A DNA stretch of 64,000 nt, from the NCBI RefSeq assembly GCF_000422245.1, contig NZ_ATHI01000005.1:269946-333945 (forward strand), read 5' to 3'. Both the position numbers and the translations under genes were made by a program. The DNA comes from Alkalidesulfovibrio alkalitolerans DSM 16529 (lineage in GTDB: Bacteria; Desulfobacterota; Desulfovibrionia; Desulfovibrionales; Desulfovibrionaceae). This document shows positions 38,064 to 47,617 of this stretch, piece after piece. How positions within the stretch are numbered: position 1 is the stretch's first letter; every line of letters begins with the position of its first letter. The notes beneath the pieces are model-generated. The model was given only the letters and a program-made list of their open reading frames with translations, was not told the DNA's origin and searched no databases.

Positions 38064-38088
38064 CCTACTATTTACCACTCTTTCCCAC
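38064..38088 (-). promoter_or_regulatory. MraZ operator ahead of the dcw cluster
   Basis: Read on the minus strand: GTGGG, GTGGT, GTAGG, each starting exactly ten bases after the last (38084-38088, 38074-38078, 38064-38068). Direct repeats of this kind with five-base spacers are the known MraZ recognition pattern. A TTGACT lies about 30 bp further upstream, so the operator overlaps or follows the promoter. Confidence 0.82.
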
Positions 38089-38456
38089 AAACCTTTCGTG
38101 GATGGCCCCGAAAAAGTCAACCCCTGGCGTGGAGAAAACGAAAACATTTTTCACAGGGGCGCGAATGCAAGAATGTATCTATTTTTTTCTACATATATAT
38201 CAAATATATAAATGCATTATCCCGCAAATACAAAAAAACATCGTGGGATATGCGACGGCCTCGGATTGCTGGCGAACTCCGTCTTCCAGGCCACTCAAAC
38301 AACCTCGGACGGACGGCGTATGAAAAACAAAACATAACGCCATTTTAGACGCTTTGAGGTGTGAATTTCTCTCGCAACGACACGGCAGTGGGGCTATTAG
38401 CGCGGCCTGGGAGTTTCGCAAGATATGGGCGTCTTCTCTCCTTTCCCCCTGGAAGT
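38089..38456. other. AT-rich intergenic region between mraZ and pyk
   Basis: About 370 bp without a gene. It includes an unusually A/T-rich tract at 38165-38240 with ATATATAT runs, and then ordinary composition. It probably carries the divergent promoters of the dcw cluster and pyk. AT tracts of this kind are often bent DNA or nucleoid-protein sites. Confidence 0.6.
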
Positions 38457-38480
38457 GTGGTATAAAGTGGGATAGGTGGG
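38457..38480 (+). promoter_or_regulatory. MraZ-like GTGGG repeats ahead of pyk
   Basis: Plus-strand GTGGT (38457-38461), GTGGG (38467-38471) and GTGGG (38476-38480), spaced ten and nine bases. They overlap a TATAAA (38461-38466) that could be a -10 box. The pattern matches the operator at 38064-38088, but one spacer is a base short, so binding is a guess. Confidence 0.5.
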
Positions 38481-38540
38481 AAAAGAGGCCGCCTTTTTCC
38501 ATTTTCCGACGGGCGGCGCAAGGACTTCCGGAGGATGCCG

Positions 38541-39947
38541 ATGCGCACCAAGATCATGGCCACTGTCGGCCCCGCCAGCCGCGACGAGGATACACTCGCG
38601 AGGCTTGTGGGCGCAGGAATCAGGCTGTTCCGGCTGAACTTCTCGCACGGAAGCGCGGCCGATTTCGCGCCCGTGGTGGAACGGCTGCGCGCCGTGGAAG
38701 TCAGGCTCGGCGAGGATCTGACCCTGATGATGGACCTCTCCGGCCCCAAGCTGCGCACATGTGAATCGGCCGAGGTGGAAGTGGCCCAGGGGCAGGAAGT
38801 GCTCATGGGCCTGCCCGGCCACGGTGCAGCGGCCGCCCTGCCCTTCATTTGCCTGGACATGCCCGACGTGCTGGCGGCCCTCTCCATCGGCGACGAGGTG
38901 GCCCTCTCCGACGGCATGCTGCGCTTCACGGTGGAGGGTCGTCCCGAGGAGGGGCTCGTGCTGCTCAAGGCCCTGAACGCTGGCTTCGCCCCGCCGCGCA
39001 AGGGCGTGGCTTTTCCCGACCTGGATCTTTCCATCGCCAGCCTGACCGCCAAAGACATGGAGGATATAGCTGGCGGCGTGGCCCTGGGACTGGACGCCGT
39101 GGCCGTCTCCTTCGTGGGCGGCCCCGACGAGATAGCGCTGGTACGCTCGCGCATGGCCGAACTGGGCGCGTCGCTGCCCGTCATCGCCAAGGTCGAGCGA
39201 CGCGCGGCCGTGGGCCGCCTCGACGCGCTCATCGAGGCGTCGGACGCCATTATGGTCGCGCGCGGCGACCTGGGCGTGGAATACCCGCCCGCCAGGCTTC
39301 CCGCGCTGCAAAAACGTATCATCGCCGCTTGCAACGCAGTAGGCAAACCTGTAATCGTTGCGACACAAATGCTCTTGAGCATGGTCTCGGGCCCCATGCC
39401 TACAAGGGCCGAGACGACGGACGTGGCCAACGCCATCCTCGACGGCGCGGACTGCCTGATGCTCTCCGAGGAGACGGCCATCGGCCGCGACCCGGTGCGC
39501 GTGGTCCGGACCATGCGCGACATCGCGCATGACGCGGAGGAATACCTCTTTTCCGAGAGGTCGCCAAAGGCCCACGCTGCGGACGAGAGCGTGGAGCGCG
39601 TGCTCGCCGCCTCGGCCTGTACCCTGGCCGAGAGGCTGGATGCGGCCGCGCTCGTGGCCCACACCATGAGCGGCGGGACGGCGCGGCTTCTGGCCATGCG
39701 CAGGCCCAGGCAGCCCATCAAGGCGCTTTCGCCGGACCCGGCCGTGCGGCGCTTTCTGAATTTCTCCTGGGGGGTCAGGCCGCGCCCCGCCCCCCTGGAA
39801 CACGAAGCGCACCTCGAACGGGCCGAGGCCTTCGTGGACGCCTCGCCGGACGTGCCCGACGGCGCCTTTTGCGTGATCCTGGCGGGACAGCCCAAGCGCG
39901 GCCGGTCCAGCACCAGGACGAACGTGGTCAAACTCTACCGGAAATGA
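38541..39947 (+). CDS. pyk: Pyruvate kinase
   Basis: 468 residues from ATG 38541. GGAGG lies six bases ahead of it but directly abuts the ATG at 38535, so the later start is better. Converts PEP and ADP to pyruvate and ATP. MRTKIMATVGPASRDEDT, LFRLNFSHGS, MDLSGPKLRT, VIAKVERRAAV, MVARGDLGVE and TDVANAILDGADCLMLSEETAIG are all conserved. The B domain is present, and the C-terminal domain ends GRSSTRTNVVKLY. Its upstream region carries MraZ-like repeats. The HD-domain gene follows 17 bp later. Confidence 0.96.
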   Translation: MRTKIMATVGPASRDEDTLARLVGAGIRLFRLNFSHGSAADFAPVVERLRAVEVRLGEDLTLMMDLSGPKLRTCESAEVEVAQGQEVLMGLPGHGAAAALPFICLDMPDVLAALSIGDEVALSDGMLRFTVEGRPEEGLVLLKALNAGFAPPRKGVAFPDLDLSIASLTAKDMEDIAGGVALGLDAVAVSFVGGPDEIALVRSRMAELGASLPVIAKVERRAAVGRLDALIEASDAIMVARGDLGVEYPPARLPALQKRIIAACNAVGKPVIVATQMLLSMVSGPMPTRAETTDVANAILDGADCLMLSEETAIGRDPVRVVRTMRDIAHDAEEYLFSERSPKAHAADESVERVLAASACTLAERLDAAALVAHTMSGGTARLLAMRRPRQPIKALSPDPAVRRFLNFSWGVRPRPAPLEHEAHLERAEAFVDASPDVPDGAFCVILAGQPKRGRSSTRTNVVKLYRK

Positions 39948-39964
39948 GCCGGAACGGAGCACCG

Positions 39965-40975
39965 ATGGCCAGCAAGAAGCTTACCGATGTCCCGGACCAC
40001 CTGAACGAGGAATACTACCAGATCAGCCCGGACATCCTGGAAAGCTTCTCGAAATTCCGCCCCCCGCTGGACATTTTCCGCTTCAAGGAGGAAGTGGCCC
40101 GCATCGAGCCCTTCTACCGCGTGGGCGAACGCCTGGACAAGGAGCGCATCGACGAACTGGCCCGCCTGACGCGCGAGGGCTTCAGCTTCGTCTCGCGCGT
40201 GGATCACCCCGTCTATGTCAAGCACATCGCCCACCAACTCGATCTGGTGCTCGTGGATAAGAACCTCAAGGAGCGCGAGATCGCGGACATCTTCGCCGAG
40301 GCTCTGGGCATGCGGCTGGAGGGTTTTTTCGAGCAGCCCGTGAAAGCGGCCCTTGACCGTCTGAACGAAGACCTGATGGTGCTCACCGAATACCTGTGGA
40401 ACGACGTCTACCGCATCCGGGCGCTCTTGCGCCGCCTGCGCCGCGAACACACCCTGGCCAACCACGCGCTCAACTGCGGCCTGGTTGGGCTCGGCCTGTT
40501 CCTCAAGATCAACGAATCCGAGATCGGCAAAGAGATCACGCGCAAGACCTTCGACCACGTGACGCTCGGCCTGTTCCTGCACGACCTGGGCATGAGCAAG
40601 ATCCCGCTCTTCATCCGCAACAAGACCCAGGCGCTCTCGCGCGACGAACAGCAGAAGATACTGAACCATACCCTGGTGGGCCGGGAGATGCTCTCCAAGC
40701 TCGACCTGCGCTACAAGGAGGTCGAGGCCTGCCTGGGCGAGCACCACGAACGGCTCGACGGCTCGGGCTACCCGCAAAAGCTCAAGGGCCGCGAGATCTC
40801 GCCTCTGGGGCGCCTGTGCGCGGTGGTGGACTCCTATTGCGCCATGATCACCGACCGCGCCCACGCCAAGGCCATGGAGCCCGCCGAGGCGGCCAAGATC
40901 CTGGCCGAGGACCAGCGCCGCTACGACCCGCGCTTCACCCTGCCGCTTCAGGCCATGGTCCTGGCCGGGCGCTGA
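39965..40975 (+). CDS. HD-GYP-type domain protein
   Basis: 336 residues; GGAG five bases upstream. The N-terminal 150 residues are helical, without a recognised sensor fold. The C-terminal HD-GYP-like domain has HTLANHALN, HDLGMSKIP (HD pair; the usual HDIGK Lys is shifted), NHTLVGREML, HHERLDGSGYP and AVVDSYCAMITDR. This family hydrolyses cyclic di-GMP, though the GYP motif proper is the DGSGYP segment only. Probable two-gene transcript with pyk. Activity would need testing because of the shifted motif. Confidence 0.8.
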   Translation: MASKKLTDVPDHLNEEYYQISPDILESFSKFRPPLDIFRFKEEVARIEPFYRVGERLDKERIDELARLTREGFSFVSRVDHPVYVKHIAHQLDLVLVDKNLKEREIADIFAEALGMRLEGFFEQPVKAALDRLNEDLMVLTEYLWNDVYRIRALLRRLRREHTLANHALNCGLVGLGLFLKINESEIGKEITRKTFDHVTLGLFLHDLGMSKIPLFIRNKTQALSRDEQQKILNHTLVGREMLSKLDLRYKEVEACLGEHHERLDGSGYPQKLKGREISPLGRLCAVVDSYCAMITDRAHAKAMEPAEAAKILAEDQRRYDPRFTLPLQAMVLAGR

Positions 40976-41020
40976 ACGCCCGCCGCCATCGCGGATTTTT
41001 CACGCCCCGCCTAGCCCCGC

Positions 41021-42253
41021 CTAGCTGCGGAGGGCCTGGATGGGATCCAGCTTGGCGGCCTGGCGCGCGGGCCGAAGCCCGAAGATGAGGCCGATGGCCA
41101 CGGCCGAGCCCATGGAGAGCAGGAATATCTTGAAGGAGAGCTGGATTTCGAGGATTTCCAGCCGTTCCAGAAGCTGCCCGAGCGAGAGCCCGAGCACCTG
41201 CCCGAGCAACGCGCCAAGGAGCGTCAAGGCCACGGCCTCGCACAGGAACTGGGTCATGATCGCCCCGGACCGCGCCCCGAAGGCGCGGCGGATGCCGATC
41301 TCCTGGGCGCGCTCGCTGACCGAGAGGTAGAAGAGGTTGGCCAGCACGAAGCCGCCCACGAGGATCGCCACGGTGGCGGTCACGCCCAGGAAAGCCACGA
41401 GGCTCCCCCGGAGCATGGACAGAAATTTGAGAATTTCGTCCGCCGTGAGGATGGTGAAATCGTCGGGCTGTCCAGGTGCAAGATTGTGCAGTTTTCGTAG
41501 ATAACTGCGCAAATTTTCGACGTTCGCGTGCATATTGTGCACATCATGAAACTTGACGCGCAGCGATCGGAAGTATTGGCGGTCCAACCCGAACCGCTGT
41601 TGCAAGGTGGTGATGGGCGCGACCAGGCGGTTGTCCACACTCACGCCGTGCCCGGTGGTCAGGCCGCGCTCGGAGAGGAGCCCGATCACGGTCAGGGGCG
41701 TGCCATTGGCCTGAATGGTCTTGCCCAGCGGCGATTCGTCGCCGAAGAGATCGCGGGCGACCTCCGCGCCAAGGATGGTCACCTTGGCGGCCCTGAGGAT
41801 GTCTTCCTCGTTCAGGTCGCGGCCTTCGCTGAGCGGCCAGTTCCAGGCCGTGGCGTAATTCTCGGTGGCGCCGATGATAAGGCTGGCCGTGGTATTGCGG
41901 TTGCCGTACCGCAGCGAGATGTTGCCCACCGCGCGCAGTGGCACGACAAGATAGGCCCCGGGCAGGGATTGGCGCAAGGCGCGCACGTCGCTCCAGGTCA
42001 GGCTCATGGTGCGTCTGCCAAGGGCGCGGCTGAAGATGTCCCCGCCGATGACGAATGCGGCGTCCGGGCCGAAGGAGTCGGTCATCTCGATGGCCTTTCG
42101 CTGCGCCCCGTCCACGGCCGCGACGATGATCGTGAGCGAAGCGATGCCAAGCCCCGTGGCCACGATGACGAACAGCGAGCGCAGCCTGAAAGCCCAAAGC
42201 GAGATCAGGGCCATGCGCGCAAGGCGCATGAACTGCATGAGCCTGCTAGCCAT
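41021..42253 (-). CDS. ABC transporter permease, MacB/FtsX type
   Basis: 410 residues. Four transmembrane helices: one near the N-terminus (LRSLFVIVATGLGIASLTIIVAAV), then a large periplasmic MacB_PCD domain (about 45-280), and three at the end (VAFLGVTATVAILVGGFVLANLF onward). ARRAFGARSGAIMTQFLCEAVAL is typical of the FtsX/MacB coupling helix. Third gene of a three-gene exporter unit, overlapping the ATPase gene by eight bases. Likely exports a lipid, peptide or drug via an outer-membrane channel. Confidence 0.9.
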   Translation of the reverse strand: MASRLMQFMRLARMALISLWAFRLRSLFVIVATGLGIASLTIIVAAVDGAQRKAIEMTDSFGPDAAFVIGGDIFSRALGRRTMSLTWSDVRALRQSLPGAYLVVPLRAVGNISLRYGNRNTTASLIIGATENYATAWNWPLSEGRDLNEEDILRAAKVTILGAEVARDLFGDESPLGKTIQANGTPLTVIGLLSERGLTTGHGVSVDNRLVAPITTLQQRFGLDRQYFRSLRVKFHDVHNMHANVENLRSYLRKLHNLAPGQPDDFTILTADEILKFLSMLRGSLVAFLGVTATVAILVGGFVLANLFYLSVSERAQEIGIRRAFGARSGAIMTQFLCEAVALTLLGALLGQVLGLSLGQLLERLEILEIQLSFKIFLLSMGSAVAIGLIFGLRPARQAAKLDPIQALRS

Positions 42254-42929
42254 GGGAGACGAGTCCGTCGGTGACGACGACGCGGCGCGACGCGTAGGCC
42301 GCGGTCGCTTCTTCGTGGGTCACGACGACCACGGTCGTGCCCTGTGTTTGATTGATGGAAGCGATGAGGTCCATGATCTCGACGCTGGTAGTGGAGTCGA
42401 GTTGGCCCGTGGGTTCGTCGGCGAGCAGCATGCGCGGCTGGTTGACCAGGGCCCGGGCCAGGGCCACGCGCTGCTGCTGTCCACCAGAAAGCTGCGTGGG
42501 TCGAAAATCCATGCGGTCGGCAAGCCCCACCATGGACAGGAGCCGCTGGGCCCGCTCGCGCACCTCGCGCTCGGGCGCGGAAGAATACTGCGCGGGCAGC
42601 ATAACGTTGTGCAAAGCCGATATGTAGGGGATGAGGTAGAAGCTCTGGAAGACGAATCCGATGAGTCGGCCGCGCGCTTCGCTCTGCTCGTCGTCGGTGA
42701 GATCGGAGACGTCGCGGCCGTCCAGTTCGTAGGTTCCCGAGGTGGGCCGGTCCAAGAGCCCCAGAATGTGCAGGAGCGTGGATTTGCCCGAACCCGAGGG
42801 GCCTTGCAGGGCCACAAACTCACCCGCGCCGATCAAAAGCGATATCCCCTTGAGGATTTCGACATCCAGCCCCTCCTGGCTGTAGGTCTTGCGGATGTCC
42901 TTCAGCCGGACGAGCGTGTCGCCGCTCAT
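42246..42929 (-). CDS. ABC transporter ATP-binding protein, MacB/LolD type
   Basis: 227 residues from ATG 42929. Walker [17 protein letters not shown]-loop [15 protein letters not shown], signature [16 protein letters not shown], Walker [14 protein letters not shown]-loop VVVTHEEA. The [12 protein letters not shown] insert is typical of MacB/LolD. The start overlaps the adaptor stop by four bases. Confidence 0.94.
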   Translation of the reverse strand: MSGDTLVRLKDIRKTYSQEGLDVEILKGISLLIGAGEFVALQGPSGSGKSTLLHILGLLDRPTSGTYELDGRDVSDLTDDEQSEARGRLIGFVFQSFYLIPYISALHNVMLPAQYSSAPEREVRERAQRLLSMVGLADRMDFRPTQLSGGQQQRVALARALVNQPRMLLADEPTGQLDSTTSVEIMDLIASINQTQGTTVVVVTHEEATAAYASRRVVVTDGLVSHG

Positions 42930-44161
42930 TTGCCGCCCCTGGTGAGCATCGCGGCGGGGAGCACTACCTGCGTTGCCACCACGTCGCCCTCGGAAAGACC
43001 CTCGATCACTTCGCTCTTTTCGAGCCCCTGCAGGCCGAGCACGGGCTGCACGCGCCGCACGGCCGCGCCCTGCCCGCCCACGAAGACGTATTGCGTGTCG
43101 CCGACCCACTTGAGGGCGTTGTTGGGCAGGGCCAGGACGTCCTTGCGGACCTCGACCACGATCTTGCACTGCGTGGTCATGTCCGGCCTAAGCCGCAGGG
43201 CCTGCTCCTCGTTCAGGGTCACGATGGCCAGATAATAGACGATGTTGTCGCGAATCTCGGGCTGGGGATAGATGCGGTCCACGGTTCCGGTGAAGAGTTC
43301 GCCGGGCTGGGCATCCACGGAGAATTCCACGTCCTGGCCGGGCTTGACCAGCCCCACGTCGGTCTCGTCCACGTAGATCCACATCTCAAGACGCGCAGGA
43401 TCGATGACCGTGATCAGGTTGGAAACCTGAAGCCCCGAGACCACGGTTTCTCCCTCCTGGGCCGTGACCTGCGAGACGATCCCGGTGATGGGCGAGATGA
43501 TGCGCTTGTAGGACAGCCGCACGGCCAACGTTTCAAGGTTTGCCTCGGCTTCGAGCATGGCTTTTTGCGCCTTGATGCGCTCCTGGGCGAACTCCTCGCG
43601 CAGCCGGTTCACGGTCAGTTCGCGCGCCGCCACCCGGTTGCGGGAAGAAAGCGTCTCTTGCCGCGCCCGGTCCAGTTCGTCCTGGGCTTGCAGCGCCTGT
43701 TCCACCAGTCGCTGCTGACGGGAGAAATTCGTCTCGGCGTATTCGAGTTCGGCCTGGGCCTCGCGCAGGGCCGCCTCGGACTCCCGTATCTGAAGGGGAA
43801 AGACGGTCTCCACGCGGTTCAATTCGGCCCTGGCGCGAAGCAGCCTGGCCTCGGCCTCAATGCGTTGGGCCTCTTCCTCGCGGGCGTCGATGAGGGCGAT
43901 GAGATCGCCCCTGGTCACAGAGTCGCCGACCCTGACGAACATGCGCTCGATGACCCCCGAGGTGCGCGCGCCGATCTTGACCTCGGCCCCGACCATGGCC
44001 TTGACGATGCCCGTGGCTTCCAGGACCTTGCGCACGTCGCCACGCTGCACGGTGGCCGTGGCCAGCACCTGCACCTGGTCGGACTTGCCCGTGCCGAACA
44101 CGAAGTAGCCGCCTGTCGCCAGGACGGCCAGGACGAGAATGATGACGATGATTTTCTTCAT
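42926..44161 (-). CDS. Periplasmic adaptor (membrane fusion protein), MacA/HlyD type
   Basis: 411 residues. An N-terminal hydrophobic anchor (IIVIILVLAVLATGGYFVFG) is followed by a lipoyl-like half (GVIERMFVRVGDSVTRGDLIALIDA), a long coiled-coil hairpin (about 85-190, rich in Glu/Arg/Ala), the second lipoyl half (IISPITGIVSQVTAQEGE), and a beta-barrel (MWIYVDETDVGLVKPGQDVEF). First gene of the exporter unit; links the ABC pump to an outer-membrane protein not encoded here. Confidence 0.93.
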   Translation of the reverse strand: MKKIIVIILVLAVLATGGYFVFGTGKSDQVQVLATATVQRGDVRKVLEATGIVKAMVGAEVKIGARTSGVIERMFVRVGDSVTRGDLIALIDAREEEAQRIEAEARLLRARAELNRVETVFPLQIRESEAALREAQAELEYAETNFSRQQRLVEQALQAQDELDRARQETLSSRNRVAARELTVNRLREEFAQERIKAQKAMLEAEANLETLAVRLSYKRIISPITGIVSQVTAQEGETVVSGLQVSNLITVIDPARLEMWIYVDETDVGLVKPGQDVEFSVDAQPGELFTGTVDRIYPQPEIRDNIVYYLAIVTLNEEQALRLRPDMTTQCKIVVEVRKDVLALPNNALKWVGDTQYVFVGGQGAAVRRVQPVLGLQGLEKSEVIEGLSEGDVVATQVVLPAAMLTRGGK

Positions 44162-44251
44162 TTTCTGGCGCTCCGGGAAGGAGCTTCAAGCAGGAATCGT
44201 GCCTCGCCGCAAACGCGTCGCGCGACACGCACCGTATGTCCGATCCGCACG

Positions 44252-45904
44252 CTACACCCCCGCCGCCGCAAAAACGCCGCCCACCAAAGCCTGGGCCTCT
44301 TGCTTGAGCCGTTCGAGGTGTTCCGGCCCAAGGAAGCTCTCCACGTAGATCTTGTAGATGTCCTCGGTGCCGGAGGGGCGGGCCGCGAACCAGCCGTTGT
44401 CCGTGACGACCTTCAGGCCGCCGATGGATGCCCCGCCCTCCGGGGCGCGGGTCAAGACGGCCCGGATGGGCTCGCCCGCAAGCTCGGCGGCCGTGACCGT
44501 CTCGGGCGACATCCGAGCCAGAATTTCGCGCCGGGCGCGGTCGGCCGGGGCCTGAAGGCGCTCGTAGAGCGGCTCGCCATGCTCCCTGGTCAGCCGGGCG
44601 TAGTGCTCACCGGGATCGCGGCCCGTGGCGGCGGTGATCTCCATGGCCAACAGGCACATGATCACGCCGTCCTTGTCCGTGGTCCAGACCGTGCCGTCGC
44701 GTCGCAGAAACGACGCGCCCGCGCTCTCCTCGCCGCCAAAGCCGTAGCTGCCGTCAAGAAGCCCCTTCACGAACCATTTGAAGCCCACCGGCACCTCGGC
44801 CAGTTCGCGGCCGAGCGCCCTGGCCACACGGTCGATCATGGACGAGGAGACAAGGGTCTTGCCGACCTTGGCCGCGGGGCTCCACGTAGGCCGGTTCCGG
44901 AAAAGGTAGTCGATGGCCACGGAAAGGTAGTGGTTGGGGTTCATGAGCCCGGCTCCGCGCGTGACGATGCCGTGGCGGTCGGTGTCCGGATCGTTGCCGA
45001 AGGCGAGGTCGAAACGGTCCTTCATCTCCAGGAGCCCGGCCATGGCGTAGGGCGAGGAACAGTCCATGCGCAGCTTGCCGTCGCGGTCCACACGCATGAA
45101 GCCGAAAGTGGGGTCCACGACCGGATTCACGATCTCGACGTCGAGGCCGTAGTGCTCGGCCAGGGCGGCCCAGTGGGCCACGGACGCGCCCCCGAGCGGG
45201 TCCACGCCAACGCTGAGCTTCGCGCCCTTCACGGCCTGCATGTCCACGACGTTTTCCAGGTCGCGCACGTAAGGCATGACCAAGTCGGCGGCATGGGTAC
45301 AGGGCGCGGCCAGGGCCTTTTGCCAGGTCGTGCGACGCACGCCCCGGCCGCCCTCGGCCAGGATCTCGTTGGCCCGCTTCTCGATCCAGCCCGTGACCTC
45401 GGTATCGGCCGGGCCGCCCTCGGGCGGGTTGTACTTGAAGCCGCCGTCCTCGGGCGGGTTGTGGGAGGGCGTGATGACCACGCCGTCGGCCCGCTGTCCG
45501 GCCTTGTCGCGGTTGTGGGTCAGGATGGCGTGGGAGACCACGGGCGTGGGCGTGTAGCCGAGCCCCTCCTGGATCACGGTCTGCACGCCGTTGGCCGCGA
45601 AGACCTCGAGCGCGGTCATGCGCGCGGGCTCGGACAGGGCGTGGGTGTCGGCCCCGCAGAAGAGCGGCCCGGCGATGCCCTTCATGGCCCGGTAGTCGCA
45701 CACGGCCTGGGACACGGCCAGGATGTGGGCCTCGTTGAAGGAGCCTAAGAGCGAGGATCCGCGATGGCCCGAGGTGCCGAAGGAGACGCGCTGGCCGGGA
45801 TCGTCCGGGTTGGGCGCGGTTTCGTAATAGGCGGCCACGAGGCGCGGGACGTTGACCAGGATGTCGTGCGAGGCGGGCTTTCCGGCCAGGGGATGCAGGG
45901 GCAT
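44252..45904 (-). CDS. pgm: Phosphoglucomutase (alpha-D-glucose phosphate-specific)
   Basis: 550 residues; AGGAGC ahead of ATG 45904. Interconverts glucose-1-phosphate and glucose-6-phosphate. [22 protein letters not shown], the phosphoserine loop [19 protein letters not shown], metal-binding DPDTDRHG, sugar-binding [16 protein letters not shown], and the phosphate-binding end [12 protein letters not shown]. Length fits the type I enzyme. It closes the glycogen route from glgP. Confidence 0.97.
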   Translation of the reverse strand: MPLHPLAGKPASHDILVNVPRLVAAYYETAPNPDDPGQRVSFGTSGHRGSSLLGSFNEAHILAVSQAVCDYRAMKGIAGPLFCGADTHALSEPARMTALEVFAANGVQTVIQEGLGYTPTPVVSHAILTHNRDKAGQRADGVVITPSHNPPEDGGFKYNPPEGGPADTEVTGWIEKRANEILAEGGRGVRRTTWQKALAAPCTHAADLVMPYVRDLENVVDMQAVKGAKLSVGVDPLGGASVAHWAALAEHYGLDVEIVNPVVDPTFGFMRVDRDGKLRMDCSSPYAMAGLLEMKDRFDLAFGNDPDTDRHGIVTRGAGLMNPNHYLSVAIDYLFRNRPTWSPAAKVGKTLVSSSMIDRVARALGRELAEVPVGFKWFVKGLLDGSYGFGGEESAGASFLRRDGTVWTTDKDGVIMCLLAMEITAATGRDPGEHYARLTREHGEPLYERLQAPADRARREILARMSPETVTAAELAGEPIRAVLTRAPEGGASIGGLKVVTDNGWFAARPSGTEDIYKIYVESFLGPEHLERLKQEAQALVGGVFAAAGV

Positions 45905-46032
45905 GGGCGCTCCTTGGGATTCGGTATCGATACGCCGTTCAGTGTAGCAACGGGAGCGGGCGAAGGAAAGGGAGTCATTCGCAAAATGACATGCAAAACC
46001 GCGCAACCCTGACCACCGCCAGATTCCGCTCT

Positions 46033-46158
46033 CCGGACCGCTGAAAAAGCGTCAGATGCAAGGCGCAAGGAAAATCCAGGTCCGACGCGTATTACCAATA
46101 CGCGAGGGCCTGGATTTTCCGCAGCAACGCAGCAGATGGCGCTTTTTCAGCGGTCCGG
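46033..46158. repeat. Dispersed palindromic repeat, copy B
   Basis: Long inverted repeat between pgm and the mutase gene. The outer arms CCGGACCGCTGAAAAAGCG and GCGCTTTTTCAGCGGTCCGG pair almost perfectly. The middle arms GGAAAATCCAGG and CCTGGATTTTCC also pair, and the centre CGCGTAT/ATACGCG forms the tip. It shares CAGATGCAAGGCGCAAG and GCAGCAGATGG with the other copies. Read from the minus strand it directly follows the mutase stop and could terminate it. Confidence 0.9.
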
Positions 46159-46166
46159 CCTGCCGG

Positions 46167-47525
46167 TCACTCAGTGAGCCAACTAGCGATAGCCCCTTCG
46201 ACCTCCGCGCGCATGCGCGAAAGCCCCTCGGCCGATTCGGCCTCGAAGCGCAGCACGATGACGTTCTGGGTGTTGGAGGCGCGCACCAGGGCCCAGCCGT
46301 CCGGAAAATCGATGCGGATGCCGTCGATGTCCGTGGACGGATAGCGCTCCCTGAAATGGGCCACGGCCCGGGCCACGAGGCCGAACTTGCGTTCCTCGGG
46401 CACCTCCATGCGGATCTCCGGGGTGTGGTGCGTCTTCGGCCAGTCGGCCAGCAGCCGCGAGGCGGGCGTCTGCGTCGCCGCCAGCACCTCGCACAGGCGC
46501 GCGGCCGCATACAGGGCGTCGTCGAAGCCGAAGAAGCGGTTGGCGAAGAACATGTGGCCGCTCATCTCGCCGCCGAAGGCCGCGCCGGTCTCGGCCATTT
46601 TGGCCTTCATCAGGGAATGGCCCGTGGCGGCCATGAGCGCGCGGCCGCCGCGGGTCTCGACGTCGCGGAAATAGCGGTGCGAACATTTGACGTCGCCAAG
46701 GATCAGCGCGCCGGGCTCCTCGGCCAGCACCTGGCGGGCGAAGATCGCGGCCAGTTCGTCGCCGTAGAGGAGCCGCCCGGTCTCGTCGCACACGGCCAGG
46801 CGGTCGGCGTCGCCGTCCAGGCCGAGCCCGGCCTCGGCCCCGCTCGCGCGGACCAGTTCGGCGCACTGGGCCATGTTCTCGGGAATGGTCGGATCGGGGT
46901 GGTGGTTGGGGAAATCGCCGTCCGGCTCGGTGAAGAGTTCCACCACCTCGGCCCCCACGGCGCGAAGAAGGCCCGCGGCCACGAGCCCGCCCGCGCCGTT
47001 GCCGCCGTCGAGCACCACCTTCACGGGCCGCGCGAGGCGTACGAGCCCCGAAAGCTCCTCGATGTAGCTCGGCACGGGATCGTAGCGCGAGACGATGCCG
47101 CGTCCGTCCGGAAACCCGCCCCGGAGCATGAGGTCGCGGATGGCCGCGATGTCGTCGCCGTGGATGGTCGTCGCCCCGGCCCAAACCTTGAAGCCGTTGT
47201 ACTCGGGAGGGTTGTGGCTGGCCGTGACCATCACCCCGGCGCGAAGATTCAGGCGCGCGCAGGCCCAGTAGAAGACCGGGGTCGGGACCATGTCCAGCAC
47301 CAGGACGTCCACGCCCGTGGAGGCGAGGCCCCGCGCGCAGGCGTCGAGATAGCCGGGCGAGGAATGCCGGGCGTCGCGCCCCAGCGCGGCGCGAAAAAGC
47401 CCGCGCGAGATGAAGAAGGCGCCGCAGGCGCGGCCGAACATTTCAACCCACTCGGGGTCGAAATCAACGTCCACCACGCCGCGGACATCATATGCCCTGA
47501 AAACGCCGGGAGCGACTGGCTTCAT
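46167..47525 (-). CDS. Phosphomannomutase/phosphoglucomutase (AlgC/ManB type)
   Basis: 452 residues from ATG 47525, which has GGAGA six bases upstream; an ATG two codons earlier abuts it. Alpha-D-phosphohexomutase supplying mannose-1-P or glucose-1-P for LPS and polysaccharides. FRAYDVRGVVDVDFDPEW, GRDARHSSP, phosphoserine TASHNPPEYNGFK, metal DGDADRLAV, GGEMSGH and the phosphate-binding RASNTQNVIVLRFE. The final motif differs from the usual RxSGTE (NTQN), as in AlgC-type enzymes. Divergent from hflK. Confidence 0.93.
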   Translation of the reverse strand: MKPVAPGVFRAYDVRGVVDVDFDPEWVEMFGRACGAFFISRGLFRAALGRDARHSSPGYLDACARGLASTGVDVLVLDMVPTPVFYWACARLNLRAGVMVTASHNPPEYNGFKVWAGATTIHGDDIAAIRDLMLRGGFPDGRGIVSRYDPVPSYIEELSGLVRLARPVKVVLDGGNGAGGLVAAGLLRAVGAEVVELFTEPDGDFPNHHPDPTIPENMAQCAELVRASGAEAGLGLDGDADRLAVCDETGRLLYGDELAAIFARQVLAEEPGALILGDVKCSHRYFRDVETRGGRALMAATGHSLMKAKMAETGAAFGGEMSGHMFFANRFFGFDDALYAAARLCEVLAATQTPASRLLADWPKTHHTPEIRMEVPEERKFGLVARAVAHFRERYPSTDIDGIRIDFPDGWALVRASNTQNVIVLRFEAESAEGLSRMRAEVEGAIASWLTE

Positions 47526-47617
47526 GCGCATTCTCCAAAACGAAGGCGGCGCGCCGCGAAACGGCGGGCCGACCGGATTTGCTTGACCGCCGTCGCGGCA
47601 GCGTTTATCGAATTAAC

